Shown: positions 1 to 8,876 of the stretch, piece by piece
Layout: the number at the start of each line of letters is the position of its first letter
How positions within the stretch are numbered: position 1 is the first letter of the stretch
From: Lysobacter sp. FW306-1B-D06B
GTDB taxonomy: Bacteria; Pseudomonadota; Gammaproteobacteria; Xanthomonadales; Xanthomonadaceae
DNA: 64,000 nt
Direction: 5' to 3'
NCBI RefSeq assembly: GCF_038446665.1
Contig: NZ_CP151802.1
Coordinates: forward strand, 2,232,001 to 2,296,000
Translations under genes and position numbers: made by a program
The notes under the pieces: model-generated
Told to the model about the DNA's origin: nothing
Seen by the model: the letters and a program-made list of their open reading frames with translations, nothing else
The model's database searches: none

Positions 1-1
1 C

Positions 2-595
2 GACTTCCTGTTCGGCGGCGATCTGTTCGTCTCGCCGGTCGTCGACGAACGCCTGGATGCGCATGTGGTGTCGTTGCCGCCGGGTGCATGGTATGCGTTC
101 GGCACCTCGCAGCGGTTCGTCGCGACGAAGGAACCGATCAAGATCGACCCACGCCCTTCGAGCACGCCGCTGTATGCGCGTGCCGGCGCGATCATTCCGA
201 TGCAGCCGCTGGTCCAGCACACCGGCGAAACGCCGCAGGGGCCGCTGGAACTGCAGGTCTACCTGCCCGATGCCGGCGCGCAGGATTGCCGCGGCACGCT
301 GTACCAGGACGACGGCGAGAGCTTCGCGTACCGCGACGGCGCGTTGCTGCGCGTGGCGTACGAATGCGAGGTCGGTGCAGGCTCGTTCGTGCTGCGTTCG
401 CGCGTATCGAATGATGGCTTCGCGCCGTGGTGGCGCGAGGCGAGGGTGACGCTGTTCGGTGTAGAGCGTCGCCCGGTGGACGTGCGCGTGGAGGGGCGTT
501 CGCTGTCGAAGTGGACGTTCGATGCGCGTGCGAAGACGGTGGTGTTCGACGTGGTTGAAGCGAAGCGTGATTGGGGTGTCGAGGTGGTGTTCTGA
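2..595 (+). CDS. GH31 family alpha-glucosidase, C-terminal part (5' end outside window)
   Basis: The reading frame is open from the first base of the window, so this is the last ~197 residues of a larger gene. It begins at DFLFGGDLFVSPVV, the conserved segment at the end of the GH31 catalytic barrel, and continues with GAWYAF and PLYARAGAIIPM, which are typical of the GH31 proximal C-terminal beta domain. The region with YQDDGESFAYRDG fits the distal DUF5110-like domain. GH31 enzymes hydrolyse alpha-glucosidic or alpha-xylosidic bonds; the substrate cannot be judged because the catalytic Asp region lies upstream. The gene ends with TGA convergent to dnaE, and repeats fill the gap. Confidence 0.85.
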   Translation, partial: DFLFGGDLFVSPVVDERLDAHVVSLPPGAWYAFGTSQRFVATKEPIKIDPRPSSTPLYARAGAIIPMQPLVQHTGETPQGPLELQVYLPDAGAQDCRGTLYQDDGESFAYRDGALLRVAYECEVGAGSFVLRSRVSNDGFAPWWREARVTLFGVERRPVDVRVEGRSLSKWTFDARAKTVVFDVVEAKRDWGVEVVF

Positions 596-611
596 TGCTC
601 AAGGTCGTCCC

Positions 612-686
612 GTAGCCCGGGTAAGCGAAGCGCACCCGGGGCACGCGCGCCCGGCTTCCCGGGTGCGCTTCGCTTACCCGGGCTAC
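612..686. repeat. Convergent pair of GTAG-type REP palindromes
   Basis: The unit starting GTAGCCCGGGTAAGCGAAGC at 612 is followed by its inverted copy ending GGGCTAC at 686. Each unit is itself an imperfect palindrome with CCCGGGT and ACCCGGG arms. GTAG-headed REPs of this kind are known from Stenotrophomonas and relatives (SMAG elements) and are thought to be mobilised by RAYT transposases. Copies recur at 4795-4823 and 41825-41899. Confidence 0.8.
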
Positions 687-787
687 GGCGCTGCATCGTC
701 ATCCCAGCGAACGGATGCTGCATCGTCGTCCCGGCGAAGGCCGGGACCCAGGTCCACAACCTGCGGGCACTCCCGTTGCGGAAACCC

Positions 788-829
788 ACCTCACCGTCAT
801 TCCCGCGAAGGCGGGAATGACGGTGAGGT
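788..829. terminator. Perfect 19-bp-arm palindrome, likely bidirectional terminator or REP
   Basis: Arms at 788-806 and 811-829 are perfectly complementary around a GAAG loop; the core is TCATTCCCGC/GCGGGAATGA. It lies between the 3' ends of the GH31 gene and dnaE. It has no long T-run, so Rho-independent termination is uncertain, but the hairpin would protect both mRNA ends. Confidence 0.6.
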
Positions 830-888
830 AGTTCACGCGAAAGGGATGCCCTTGCGTTACGGGCCTTGGCCGCGTCGCGGCTACTCGC

Positions 889-3800
889 TCAATTCGCCCA
901 GGGCTTCGACAGCGCCAGCTTCACCGCACGCACGCCCGGCGTCGCGCGCAGGCGCGAAGGCAGTTCCGCGTCGATGCGGATCGATTGCGTACCGTTGAGG
1001 TCCAGCGAACCGGCCGCGCCGCGGCGCACCAGCAGATCCATGCGGATCGGCGTGGAACCGGGGCGGAAGGAGGACAGCAGCGCATCCACGCGCTGCATCG
1101 TGCCCGCCTCGCGCAGGTCCAGTCGCAGCGAGAGGCGCTGCGCGTGCTTCTCGCAGATCTGCTCGAAACTCCACGCACGCGCGGCGCGCAGCGCGAAGCC
1201 GCCGCTGAAGCTGTCCTCGCGCAGTCCGCCCTGGATCACCAGCAGGCGGTCGCGCACCAGCAGCGATGCGAATTCGGTGTAGGTCTCGGAGAAGAACGCG
1301 CATTCCAGGCGGCCGCGACCGTCCTCGATCTGCACGAACATCTGGCTGTCGCCCTTCTTGCGCAGGCCGACGACGAGGCCGGCGACCACCGTCTCCACTT
1401 CCTGACGCCAGCCGCGCTGTTCGGGGCGGTTCTCCCAGATCTTCTCCAGCGCACTGAGGTCGTTGCCGATCAACCCGCGCACTTCATCGCGATACGGATC
1501 GAACGGGTGGCCGCTGAGGTAATGCCCCAGCGTTTCGCGCTCGCCGTGCAGGATCTGCGTGAGCGGCCACTCGTCGGTTTCCGGCAGGTCCAGATGCAGC
1601 GCGGGCGTGGAGGCTTCGGAGCCGCCGAACAGCGACACCTGACCGGCCTCGCGCTCCTTCGCCAGCTGGTCGGTGGCCTTGAGCACTTCCGGCAGCTGCA
1701 GCATCAGACTTGCGCGGTTCTTGCCGAGCTTGTCGAGCGCGCCCGCATGCGTCAGCGCTTCCAGCGCGCGGCGGTTGAGCTTGCCGCTGTCCACGCGCTT
1801 GCAGAAATCCAGCAGCGCATCGAACGGACCGGCGCGGCGCGCTTCCACGATCGCCTCGCAGGCGCCGCGACCGACGCCCTTCACCGCGCCCAGGCCGTAG
1901 CGGATCGTGGTGGCGTCCTTGGCTTCGAACATGTACGCCGAGGCATCCACGTCCGGCGGCAGCACGGTCAGGCCCATCACGCGGCATTCGTCGAGGAACG
2001 CGGTGACCTTGTCGGTGTTGTCCATGTCGGAGGACAGCACCGCGGCCATGAACTCGGCCGGGTAGTGCACCTTCAGCCACGCCGTCTGGTACGCCACCAA
2101 TGCGTAGGCGGCCGAGTGCGACTTGTTGAAGCCGTACTCGGCGAACTTCTCCATCAGGTCGAAGATCGGGCTGGAGACCCTGGGTTCGATGCCGCGCTCC
2201 TTGCAGCCGGTCTCGAACTTGGCGCGTTCCTTCGCCATCTCCTCGGGCTTCTTCTTGCCCATCGCGCGACGCAGCATGTCGGCGCCGCCGAGCGTGTAGC
2301 CCGCCAGCACCTGGGCGATCTGCATCACCTGTTCCTGGTACACGATGACGCCGTAGGTCGGCGCCAGCACCGGTTCCAGCGATTCGTGCGGGTAGGTGAC
2401 TTCGGTGTTGCCGTGCTTGCGATCGACCCATTCGCGGTCCATCCCCGAGCCCAGCGGGCCGGGACGGAACAGCGCGGCCAGCGCGATGATGTCTTCGAAC
2501 GTATCGGGCCGGGCGCGCTTGAGCAGCTCGCGCATGCCGCGCGATTCGAACTGGAACACCGCGACCGTGTCGCCGCGCGCGAACAGCTCGTAACTGAGCT
2601 TGTCGTCCAGCGGCAGCGCGGCGATGTCGAACTGCGGCGTGGCGACGTCCTTGAACGTGTAGGCCATCGCCGGGCCGGGTTCGACGGCCGTGTTCGCCAG
2701 GCGCTTGTTGATCGCCTTCACCGCCCAATCGATGATCGTCAGCGTGCGCAGGCCGAGGAAGTCGAACTTCACCAGGCCGACGGCTTCGACGTCGTCCTTG
2801 TCGAACTGCGTGACCGGGTTGCGGCCGCGGCCTTCGCCGTCGTGTTCGGCGAACAGCGGGCAGAAGTCCGACAGCGGGCTCGGCGCGATCACCACGCCGC
2901 CGGCGTGCTTGCCGGCGTTGCGGGTGAGGTCTTCCAGGCTGCGCGCCAGGTCCATCAGGTCGCGGACGTCTTCCTCGCTGTGGTAGCGCTGGATGAGGTC
3001 GGAGGACGCGAGCGTGTTGTCCTGCTTGGCCGCTTCCGACTCGCCCATCGCGTCGTCGAGGCTGATGCCCAGCGTGTTCGGGATGAGCTTGGCGATGCCG
3101 TCGACGAAGCCGTACGGATGGCCGAGCACGCGCCCGGTGTCGCGCACCACGGCCTTCGCGGCCATGGTGCCGTAGGTGATGATCTGCGAGACGCGGTCGC
3201 GGCCGTACTTGCGCGCGACGTAGTCGATGACCTCGTCGCGACGGTCCATGCAGAAGTCGATGTCGAAGTCGGGCATCGACACGCGTTCGGGATTGAGGAA
3301 TCGCTCGAACAGCAGGTCGTACGGCAGCGGGTCCAGATCGGTGATGCCCAGCGCCCACGCCACCAGCGAACCGGCACCCGAACCGCGGCCCGGGCCGACC
3401 GGGATATCGTGGTCCTTCGCCCAGTTGATGAAGTCCGCCACGATCAGGAAGTAGCCGGGGAAGCCCATCTTGATGATGACGTCCAGCTCGACTTCCAGGC
3501 GCGCGTCATAGTCCTCGCGCGACTTGTCGGGGGCGAGCGGGTTCTTCTCCAGTCGCTTCTCGAGGCCCTCGCGCGCGCTGTTGCGCAGCCAGCTCTCGAT
3601 GGTGTGCTCGCTGGGCACCGGGAACGCCGGCAGCGCGTACTCGCCGAGCTTCATCTCGACGTTGCAGCGCATCGCCAGCGAGAACGCGTTGTCGATCGCG
3701 TCGGGCACATCGTGGAACAGCGCCTGCATCTCCTGCGAGGACTTCAGGTACTGCTCGGCGCTGTAGTCCTTCGGGCGCTTGGGGTCGTCCAGCACGCGGC

Positions 3801-4455
3801 CGGAGGCGATGCACACGCGCGCTTCGTGCGCGTCGAAGCCTTCGGCGTCGAGGAAGCGCACGTCGTTGCTGGCGATGATCGGCAGCGAGCGCGCGGCCGA
3901 GGCGTGCAGCGCGAAGGTGTTGAACGCCTCCTCGCCCTCGCGGCCGGTGCGCGTGAGTTCAAGGTGCAGGCGTTCGCCGAACACGCTGCGCCAGTCCATC
4001 AGCCAGGCTTCGGCGAGTTCGTGGCGATTGCTGGTGGCAAGGCGCCCGGCGAGGCTGTGGCGGCCGGCCAGCGCGAACAGGCCGGCGTTGTCCTCGCGCA
4101 GCCATTCCGGGCGCAGCGCGACGCCGTCGGTGCGGTGGCCTTCCATCCAGGCGCGCGTGAGCAGGCGCGAGAGGGTGAGATAGCCGTTGCGGTCGCGGCA
4201 CAGCAGCGTCATGCGCGACGTGGCTTCGTTGCCATCGGCCAGGCCGATGTCGGCGCCGATGATCGGCTTCAGCCCCGCGCCTTCGGCAGCCTTGTAGAAC
4301 TTGACCGCGGCGAAGAGGTTGTCGACGTCGGTCAGCGCGACCGCCGGCTGCGCCAACGCGACGCAGCGCTTCACCAGCTCGCCGATGCGGATCGTCGAGT
4401 CGGCGAGCGAGTACTCGCTGTGGAGATGGAGATGGACGAAAGGGACTGCGGACAT
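889..4455 (-). CDS. dnaE: DNA polymerase III subunit alpha
   Basis: This is the replicative polymerase catalytic subunit, 1188 residues against about 1160 in E. coli. The N-terminus has the PHP domain motif HLHLHSEYSLAD. The C-family polymerase palm carries PDFDIDF (about residues 394-400) with two catalytic Asp, and the third acidic site in KFDFLGL (about 563). The finger domain contains YGFNKSHSAAYALVAYQTAW. The C-terminus has the tandem HhH region and an OB-fold beginning near VVAGLVVGLRKKGD. The start MSAVPFVHLHLHSEYS matches the family. In related genomes dnaE follows rnhB directly; here a 4.9-kb islet separates them. The opposite strand is open for almost the whole gene, which is a GC-composition artefact. 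Confidence 0.98.
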   Translation of the reverse strand: MSAVPFVHLHLHSEYSLADSTIRIGELVKRCVALAQPAVALTDVDNLFAAVKFYKAAEGAGLKPIIGADIGLADGNEATSRMTLLCRDRNGYLTLSRLLTRAWMEGHRTDGVALRPEWLREDNAGLFALAGRHSLAGRLATSNRHELAEAWLMDWRSVFGERLHLELTRTGREGEEAFNTFALHASAARSLPIIASNDVRFLDAEGFDAHEARVCIASGRVLDDPKRPKDYSAEQYLKSSQEMQALFHDVPDAIDNAFSLAMRCNVEMKLGEYALPAFPVPSEHTIESWLRNSAREGLEKRLEKNPLAPDKSREDYDARLEVELDVIIKMGFPGYFLIVADFINWAKDHDIPVGPGRGSGAGSLVAWALGITDLDPLPYDLLFERFLNPERVSMPDFDIDFCMDRRDEVIDYVARKYGRDRVSQIITYGTMAAKAVVRDTGRVLGHPYGFVDGIAKLIPNTLGISLDDAMGESEAAKQDNTLASSDLIQRYHSEEDVRDLMDLARSLEDLTRNAGKHAGGVVIAPSPLSDFCPLFAEHDGEGRGRNPVTQFDKDDVEAVGLVKFDFLGLRTLTIIDWAVKAINKRLANTAVEPGPAMAYTFKDVATPQFDIAALPLDDKLSYELFARGDTVAVFQFESRGMRELLKRARPDTFEDIIALAALFRPGPLGSGMDREWVDRKHGNTEVTYPHESLEPVLAPTYGVIVYQEQVMQIAQVLAGYTLGGADMLRRAMGKKKPEEMAKERAKFETGCKERGIEPRVSSPIFDLMEKFAEYGFNKSHSAAYALVAYQTAWLKVHYPAEFMAAVLSSDMDNTDKVTAFLDECRVMGLTVLPPDVDASAYMFEAKDATTIRYGLGAVKGVGRGACEAIVEARRAGPFDALLDFCKRVDSGKLNRRALEALTHAGALDKLGKNRASLMLQLPEVLKATDQLAKEREAGQVSLFGGSEASTPALHLDLPETDEWPLTQILHGERETLGHYLSGHPFDPYRDEVRGLIGNDLSALEKIWENRPEQRGWRQEVETVVAGLVVGLRKKGDSQMFVQIEDGRGRLECAFFSETYTEFASLLVRDRLLVIQGGLREDSFSGGFALRAARAWSFEQICEKHAQRLSLRLDLREAGTMQRVDALLSSFRPGSTPIRMDLLVRRGAAGSLDLNGTQSIRIDAELPSRLRATPGVRAVKLALSKPWAN

Positions 4456-4562
4456 GCCGGTGGCAGGTTAGCAGCCTGACCGGGGGGAACAAGACTTGTT
4501 TTTTGGATGGGTTACGTCAGTGGGCATGGGTCGGCTCCGCCGGCGCTTTTGCCCTCACCCCA

Positions 4563-4590
4563 ACCCCTCTCCCGCAAGCGGGAGAGGGGC
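4563..4590. repeat. Family-B extragenic palindrome
   Basis: The arms CCCCTCTCCCGC and GCGGGAGAGGGG pair around a short AA-centred loop. The same purine/pyrimidine-rich palindrome type recurs at about 5526-5560, 52955-53090 and 63854-63917, always outside genes. Confidence 0.7.
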
Positions 4591-4667
4591 TCGATGGCGG
4601 CGGGTCAGGGCCGTAGCCCGCGTCAGGGAAGCGCGCCCCGGGCCCGTGCGACCCGGCGCTCGGGCCC

Positions 4668-4769
4668 GTCATTCCAGCGAAAGCTGGAATCCATTTTCGC
4701 TTCTCGTTGGAAGGCGAGGTTTCGCCCGGGCGCAAGATCAAGATGGATTCCAGCTTTCGCTGGAATGAC
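4668..4769. repeat. Two-armed palindromic element (102 bp, MITE/BIME-like)
   Basis: A 27-bp left arm starting GTCATTCCAGCGAAAGC (4668-4694) is repeated as a perfect inverted copy at 4743-4769. Each arm is itself a hairpin. About 48 bp lie between the arms. The same plan is seen at 11310-11516, 36696-36802, 42602-42707, 48452-48557, 55785-55916, 58344-58566 and 62457-62584. Confidence 0.8.
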
Positions 4770-4794
4770 GATGTGAGGCGCTGCGACTCGGCGT

Positions 4795-4823
4795 CCCGGG
4801 TGCGCTTCGCTTACCCGGGCTAC
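4795..4823. repeat. Single GTAG-type REP
   Basis: One unit in inverted orientation, from TCCCGGGTGCGCTTCGC to GGGCTAC, matching the right half of the pair at 612-686. Confidence 0.75.
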
Positions 4824-4871
4824 GGCGGTGGAATGAGGATGTGGGGCCGGGAGCGGGTCGGGATTGGGGAT

Positions 4872-5504
4872 TCACGACACCCGGAACAACCGCTGCGGCA
4901 GATTCCACGGCGCGTAATGCTGCTCGCGAATCCACAGCACGTGCTGCCACAGGGCCAGCTCGTCCATGCGATCGCGGACCCAGGCGGCGCGGCGTTGCGA
5001 TGCGGTGCCGTCGGGGTGTTCGGCCTGACGGTACGCGCAGTAGTCGCGGTAGTCCTCCACATCGTCGGCGAAGGCCGGCCACGCCAGTTCGATCAGCAGC
5101 ACGTCGTCGAGCTGGCCGAGCAGCGGCGTGCGGTCGGCGATCAGGTCGTCCTCGCGGTCGATGTAGGCCAGCAGCTTGCCGATGCGGGCGTGGCTCGCCT
5201 CGTCGGCGTCCCAGTCTTCGTCCTGCAGCATCGCGCGCAGTTCCTGCACGCGACGCATGCGCGAGTCGATGACTTCGTGCGCATCGCCCGAAGGCAGGCG
5301 GAACAACCACGACGCAAGCTGTTGCAGGCGGTCGGCGTCGACGCGTGGCGCATCGGCGTGGATCTCGTGCAGGAGCTGGTCGAACTGGACCACGGCGATG
5401 TCCGACAGCGGAACCGGGCCGGTGGCATCGCGCGCGCCCATGCCGCTGTACATGTGGTCGAACGGCAGCGGCTGCGCGGTGGGGGTGGGATGGGACATGC
5501 GCAT
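4872..5504 (-). CDS. YkvA-like (DUF1232-type) hypothetical protein, paralogue A
   Basis: This is a 210-residue protein of unknown function. The central segment DDLIADRTPLLGQLDDVLLI resembles the YkvA/DUF1232 signature (a D-x-I-P-D-x-x-P-x-x-G-x-x-D-D pattern), although the second Pro is missing (IAD rather than IPD). The start at 5504 was chosen because GAGGT stands just upstream of ATG CGC ATG; the longer open frame upstream runs through a repeat. It is a diverged tandem copy of the gene at 5794-6435: both are about 210 residues, share the LDD-(V/A)-(L/I)-x-x-E-x-AWP block and end in a similar RxF-RV tail. The function of this family is not established; some members are small membrane-associated proteins. 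Confidence 0.6.
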   Translation of the reverse strand: MRMSHPTPTAQPLPFDHMYSGMGARDATGPVPLSDIAVVQFDQLLHEIHADAPRVDADRLQQLASWLFRLPSGDAHEVIDSRMRRVQELRAMLQDEDWDADEASHARIGKLLAYIDREDDLIADRTPLLGQLDDVLLIELAWPAFADDVEDYRDYCAYRQAEHPDGTASQRRAAWVRDRMDELALWQHVLWIREQHYAPWNLPQRLFRVS

Positions 5505-5793
5505 GGCACACCTCGCTCTGCGGCCTGGCCTCTCCCGCTCGCGGAAGAGGGGTGGGTGAGGGGCCCGCGCTGCGGCCGTCTGCATCGCGCGGGTCGTCCC
5601 GCGATCCGTGTGCGGGATGCAGCCCGATGATGCGCCCACGCCCCGGGGATGTCTGTGAGCGCGGCAACGCTCCGACGACGGCTACGCACGCGCCGGCGCA
5701 TTCATGGCGATGAAGGACGTGAATGCGACGAAGGCCGCCTTGCGGCGGCCTCCGGCGTTGCCTCCCTGCGGGGTTCGCTGCGTCCCTGCGGGC
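5505..5793. other. Intergenic region between the two YkvA-like paralogues
   Basis: It holds a family-B palindrome (about 5526-5560, CTCTCCCGC and its partner) and a terminator-like hairpin (5734-5751). No additional gene is seen. Confidence 0.6.
5734..5751 (-). terminator. Hairpin downstream of YkvA-like paralogue B
   Basis: GGCCGCC and GGCGGCC pair around TTGC about 43 bp past the stop codon of the gene at 5794-6435. Read on the minus strand it is followed by a weak TTCGTC tract, so termination is plausible rather than certain. Confidence 0.5.
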
Positions 5794-6435
5794 TCAGTGG
5801 ACCCGGAACATCGGGGTCGATGCAGGCAGGAAGCTGCTCTCGCGGATCTGACGCTCGTACTGGTCCAGCACCGCCTGTTCGTAACGGACTTGTTCCCAGT
5901 CGCCGCGGGTGAAGACGAATCCGGCCAGGTTGCGGCCGCGCTGACGGGCTTCCTCGCTGCGCACCCGGCAGAAGTCGAGGTAGTCGTCGACCTCGGCCGC
6001 CAGTCGCGGCCATGCCGTCTCGACCACGATCGCGTCGTCCAGGCGCCCGACCTGTGGCATCCAGTCCGGGATCAGGTCGTCACGGCTGCGGGCGTAGTCG
6101 ACGATGGCGGCGGCGGTGGCCGCGACCCCATCGTTGGCCGGCTCGAAATGGCGGTCGTCGCGCAGCTGCTCGACGGCGGCGATCCAGCGCAGGCGCTGGC
6201 GGATGCACGGCGGGGCGGAACCGGGATGTCCCGGGCGGGACAGTTCACGGCCGGCGGACGCGAGCTGGTCGGTCTCCAGCGCATGGCCGCCGATACGGGC
6301 CAGCAGGCGGTTGAAGCGGTCGACATCGCCGGCGCTGAGCTGGAATCCATTGATGCAACGACGCCGGCTCGGACCATCGAACGGCTTCAGCAGGATGGCG
6401 GGCAGCGGGTTCACGGTGGAGAAAAGGGCGTTCAT
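5794..6435 (-). CDS. YkvA-like (DUF1232-type) hypothetical protein, paralogue B
   Basis: This 213-residue protein carries a good match to the YkvA signature, DDLIPDWMPQVGRLDDAIVV, in its centre. The start MNALFSTVNPLP at 6435 is preceded by CCGGAG at proper spacing, so the nine-residue longer open frame is not used. It is related to the neighbour at 4872-5504. The 5' end faces the CadC-type regulator with 141 bp between the start codons, so both promoters and any shared operator lie there. The role is unknown. The pairing with a membrane-bound regulator suggests an envelope-linked function, but that is inference. Confidence 0.65.
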   Translation of the reverse strand: MNALFSTVNPLPAILLKPFDGPSRRRCINGFQLSAGDVDRFNRLLARIGGHALETDQLASAGRELSRPGHPGSAPPCIRQRLRWIAAVEQLRDDRHFEPANDGVAATAAAIVDYARSRDDLIPDWMPQVGRLDDAIVVETAWPRLAAEVDDYLDFCRVRSEEARQRGRNLAGFVFTRGDWEQVRYEQAVLDQYERQIRESSFLPASTPMFRVH

Positions 6436-6576
6436 GGCGGTACTCCGGGGGAGGGATGGCACCGTTCTTGCGGCGCCGGGTCAGGTTCCACCTCCCCCCG
6501 CCATGAGTCATGATGGCCGCGCGCGCCTTTAGTCATCGTCCGCTTCGGATGATGAGGAATCCATGAGGTTTTGCCG

Positions 6577-8823
6577 ATGGATCCGCACCAGATGGCAGGC
6601 CAGGGCGGGCCGAACGGCGAACGGTACCGATTCGACGACATCGTCGTCGATGCGGCCGCGCACACTTTGACGCGCGCGGGAACCGAGCAGACGGTCGAAC
6701 CCAAGGCTTTCTCGGTGCTCCTGATCCTGCTGCGGCGGGCGGGGGAGCTGGTCGGGCGCGATGACCTGCTCGACCAGGTCTGGGGCCACCGGCATGTGAC
6801 GCCGGGCGTGTTGACCCGGGTCATCGCCCAGTTGCGCCATGCGCTGGCCGACGACTCCCAGCATCCGCGCTACATCCAGACCCAGCACGCCCTGGGCTAC
6901 CGGTTCATCGGCGATCTTCGCGGCGACGCCGAGGCCCCGCCGCCCGCCGTCGTACCGGCCGAAACCCGCGACGAGGTGGTCGTGCGCCATTCGGTGCCGG
7001 CGGAGATGGCCGTCGCCGCCAACGAAGCCGAGGCCCCGCTGCTCGCCCCCGAACCCTTCGCGCCGCCGGTGCCCGCCGCCGCGTCGGGCTTGGCCACGCG
7101 CCGCAAGGTGTCGGGCCAGCGGCGCTGGTGGCTGGCCGCCGCCGCGCTGCTGGCGATCGCCGCGGGCGGGTACTGGTTCGGCCAGCACCAGCGCGCGGCC
7201 GCCGCACCCGCGGCCGCTTCGGTGGCCGTGCTGCCGTTCACCAGCCTGGGCGAGGCCAAGGGCAACGACTACTTCGCCGAAGGCCTGGGCGTGGAGATGA
7301 TCGATGCGCTGGCCGGCGTGCCCGGGCTGACCGTGGTGGCCGCCCCGCGACCGGCCGACCGCGCGGTGCCGGACGTGAAGCGCCTGGGCACGCAGCTGGA
7401 CGTGGCGACCGTGCTCGACGCCAGCGTGCGCCGCGAGGGCCAGCGGGTGCGCGTGAGCGCGCGGTTGTCCGATACGCGCACGGGTTTCACGTTGTGGGCC
7501 CATAGTTACGATCGGGAAACCGGCGACGTGTTTGCCCTGCAGAGCGACATCGCCAACGAAGTGGTGCAGGCCCTGGTCGGCGTGCTGCCGTCGGCCGACA
7601 TCGACGCCGCGCGCCGGACCTTGGCACGGCGTTTGACGCCGACCCGCAGCGTCGCCGCCTACGACGCCTACCTCAAGGGCCAGCAGCGCATGCGCGACCG
7701 CGAAGGCGGCGACGTCCAGAGCGCCGACAGTGCGATCAACTTCTACCGCGGCGCGCTGGCGATCGACCCGCGCTTCGCGCGCGCGCAGGCGGGCATCTGC
7801 CAGGCGGAGATCGCACGCTTCGAAAGCGCGCGCGACACCGCGGCCTTCGTGCGCGCGCAATCGGCGTGCGAACAGGCATCGCAGATGGACCCCTCGTTGC
7901 TGGACGTCAGCCTGGCGCTGGGCGATCTGCATCGCGCGCAGGGCAACGCGAAGGTCGCAACGACGCACTACCACCGCGCGCTGTCCGATCCGGCCCTGCG
8001 CACACAGGCGTACCTGGGCCTGGCGAACGTCGCCAGCGCGCAGGGACAGAACGCCGAAGCCATGGCGTTTTACGAACGCGCGCGCGAACTGGCGCCGCGC
8101 GATGCGCGCGTGGCGCGCGAGCGCGGCTATCACCTGTACATCAGCGGCGACGTCGAAGGCGCCATCGCTTCGTATCGCGAAGCCATCCAGTACCAGCCCG
8201 ACGACGCCAGCCTGTGGTCGAGCCTGGGCGGTCTGTATGCGGTCAGCGGCGATCCCGAGCGCGCCAGCGAGGCGTACGAAAGCTCGTTGCAGATCAAGCC
8301 CAACTACGCGGCGTTGAGCAACCTGGGCTCATTGAAGTTCGACCAGGGCGCGTACGCGCAGGCCGCCGCGCTGTACCGGCACGCCGCCGAGCTCGATCCC
8401 AGCGACTTCCGGCTGTGGGGCAACCTCGGCGACGCGCTGACGGCCGCCGGCGGCGCCGGCGTGCAGCAGGCGCGGGAACCTTACGAACGCGCGGCCACGC
8501 TCGCGCGGCGCTACCTGGAACTCAAACCCGACGACGCGCAGGGCTTCGCCCAGGTCGCGTGGTACTACGCCAATCTCGGCCGTGCCGACGAGGCGCGCGC
8601 GATGCAGGCCAAGGCCGAGGCGCTCGGCACCGAGCGCGGCGAAGTCGCCCTGTGGGGCGCGCAGACGATGGCGCGCTTGGGCGATGAGGCGTCCGCACGC
8701 AAGCACGTCGATCTCGCCCGCACGCAGGGCATTCCCGCGCAGCGCATCCAGTCCGTGCCTTTGCTGCGGCCTCTGCTCGCGCACACCGACGAAGTCGATC
8801 GCGAAACCGGCACGGCGCAGTAG
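6577..8823 (+). CDS. CadC-type transmembrane transcriptional regulator with TPR domain
   Basis: The N-terminal ~110 residues form an OmpR/PhoB-type winged-helix DNA-binding domain (RYRFDDIVVDAAAHTLTRAG; AFSVLLILLRRAGELVGRDDLL; TRVIAQLRHALADD; YIQTQHALGYRFIG). A Pro/Ala-rich linker leads to one membrane segment at about residues 182-202 (WWLAAAALLAIAAGGYWFG). The periplasmic part starts with VAVLPFTSLGEAKGNDYFAEGL, the domain found in many CadC/adenylate-cyclase-like sensors, followed by about eight TPR repeats. No receiver domain is present, so DNA binding and sensing sit in one protein. ATG 6577 has GAGG 8 bases upstream and is preferred to TTG 6571. It probably senses a periplasmic signal and controls nearby genes; the signal is unknown. 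Confidence 0.85.
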   Translation: MDPHQMAGQGGPNGERYRFDDIVVDAAAHTLTRAGTEQTVEPKAFSVLLILLRRAGELVGRDDLLDQVWGHRHVTPGVLTRVIAQLRHALADDSQHPRYIQTQHALGYRFIGDLRGDAEAPPPAVVPAETRDEVVVRHSVPAEMAVAANEAEAPLLAPEPFAPPVPAAASGLATRRKVSGQRRWWLAAAALLAIAAGGYWFGQHQRAAAAPAAASVAVLPFTSLGEAKGNDYFAEGLGVEMIDALAGVPGLTVVAAPRPADRAVPDVKRLGTQLDVATVLDASVRREGQRVRVSARLSDTRTGFTLWAHSYDRETGDVFALQSDIANEVVQALVGVLPSADIDAARRTLARRLTPTRSVAAYDAYLKGQQRMRDREGGDVQSADSAINFYRGALAIDPRFARAQAGICQAEIARFESARDTAAFVRAQSACEQASQMDPSLLDVSLALGDLHRAQGNAKVATTHYHRALSDPALRTQAYLGLANVASAQGQNAEAMAFYERARELAPRDARVARERGYHLYISGDVEGAIASYREAIQYQPDDASLWSSLGGLYAVSGDPERASEAYESSLQIKPNYAALSNLGSLKFDQGAYAQAAALYRHAAELDPSDFRLWGNLGDALTAAGGAGVQQAREPYERAATLARRYLELKPDDAQGFAQVAWYYANLGRADEARAMQAKAEALGTERGEVALWGAQTMARLGDEASARKHVDLARTQGIPAQRIQSVPLLRPLLAHTDEVDRETGTAQ

Positions 8824-8876
8824 GCCGTCCCGCCATCCCGCCCGTCCCCCGCGGGCTTCCACGAAGGAGAAGAACA

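Larger units (their letters stand above)
596..888. other. Repeat-filled intergenic region between convergent genes
   Basis: No gene is seen here. The gap holds a convergent pair of GTAG-type palindromes (612-686), a TCGTCCCGGCGAAGG half-element (about 727-750) and a long perfect palindrome (788-829). Confidence 0.8.
4456..4871. other. Intergenic region upstream of dnaE, packed with repeats
   Basis: No gene is supported. The stretch contains a CCCCTCTCCCGC/GCGGGAGAGGGG palindrome (about 4563-4590), a degenerate GTAG REP (about 4613-4645), a two-armed 102-bp element (4668-4769) and a half GTAG REP (4795-4823). The dnaE promoter must lie close to 4456-4550, but no convincing -35/-10 pair was recognised. 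Confidence 0.7.

Noticed and set aside
985..4479. A 1164-codon open frame on the plus strand opposite dnaE
   Set aside because: It mirrors the dnaE frame, has Arg/Gln/His-rich composition without any recognisable domain, and is explained by high GC at codon third positions.
6529..8133. A 534-codon minus-strand frame opposite the CadC-type regulator
   Set aside because: The plus strand shows a winged helix, a membrane helix and TPRs; the minus frame is low-complexity Arg/His/Gln sequence.
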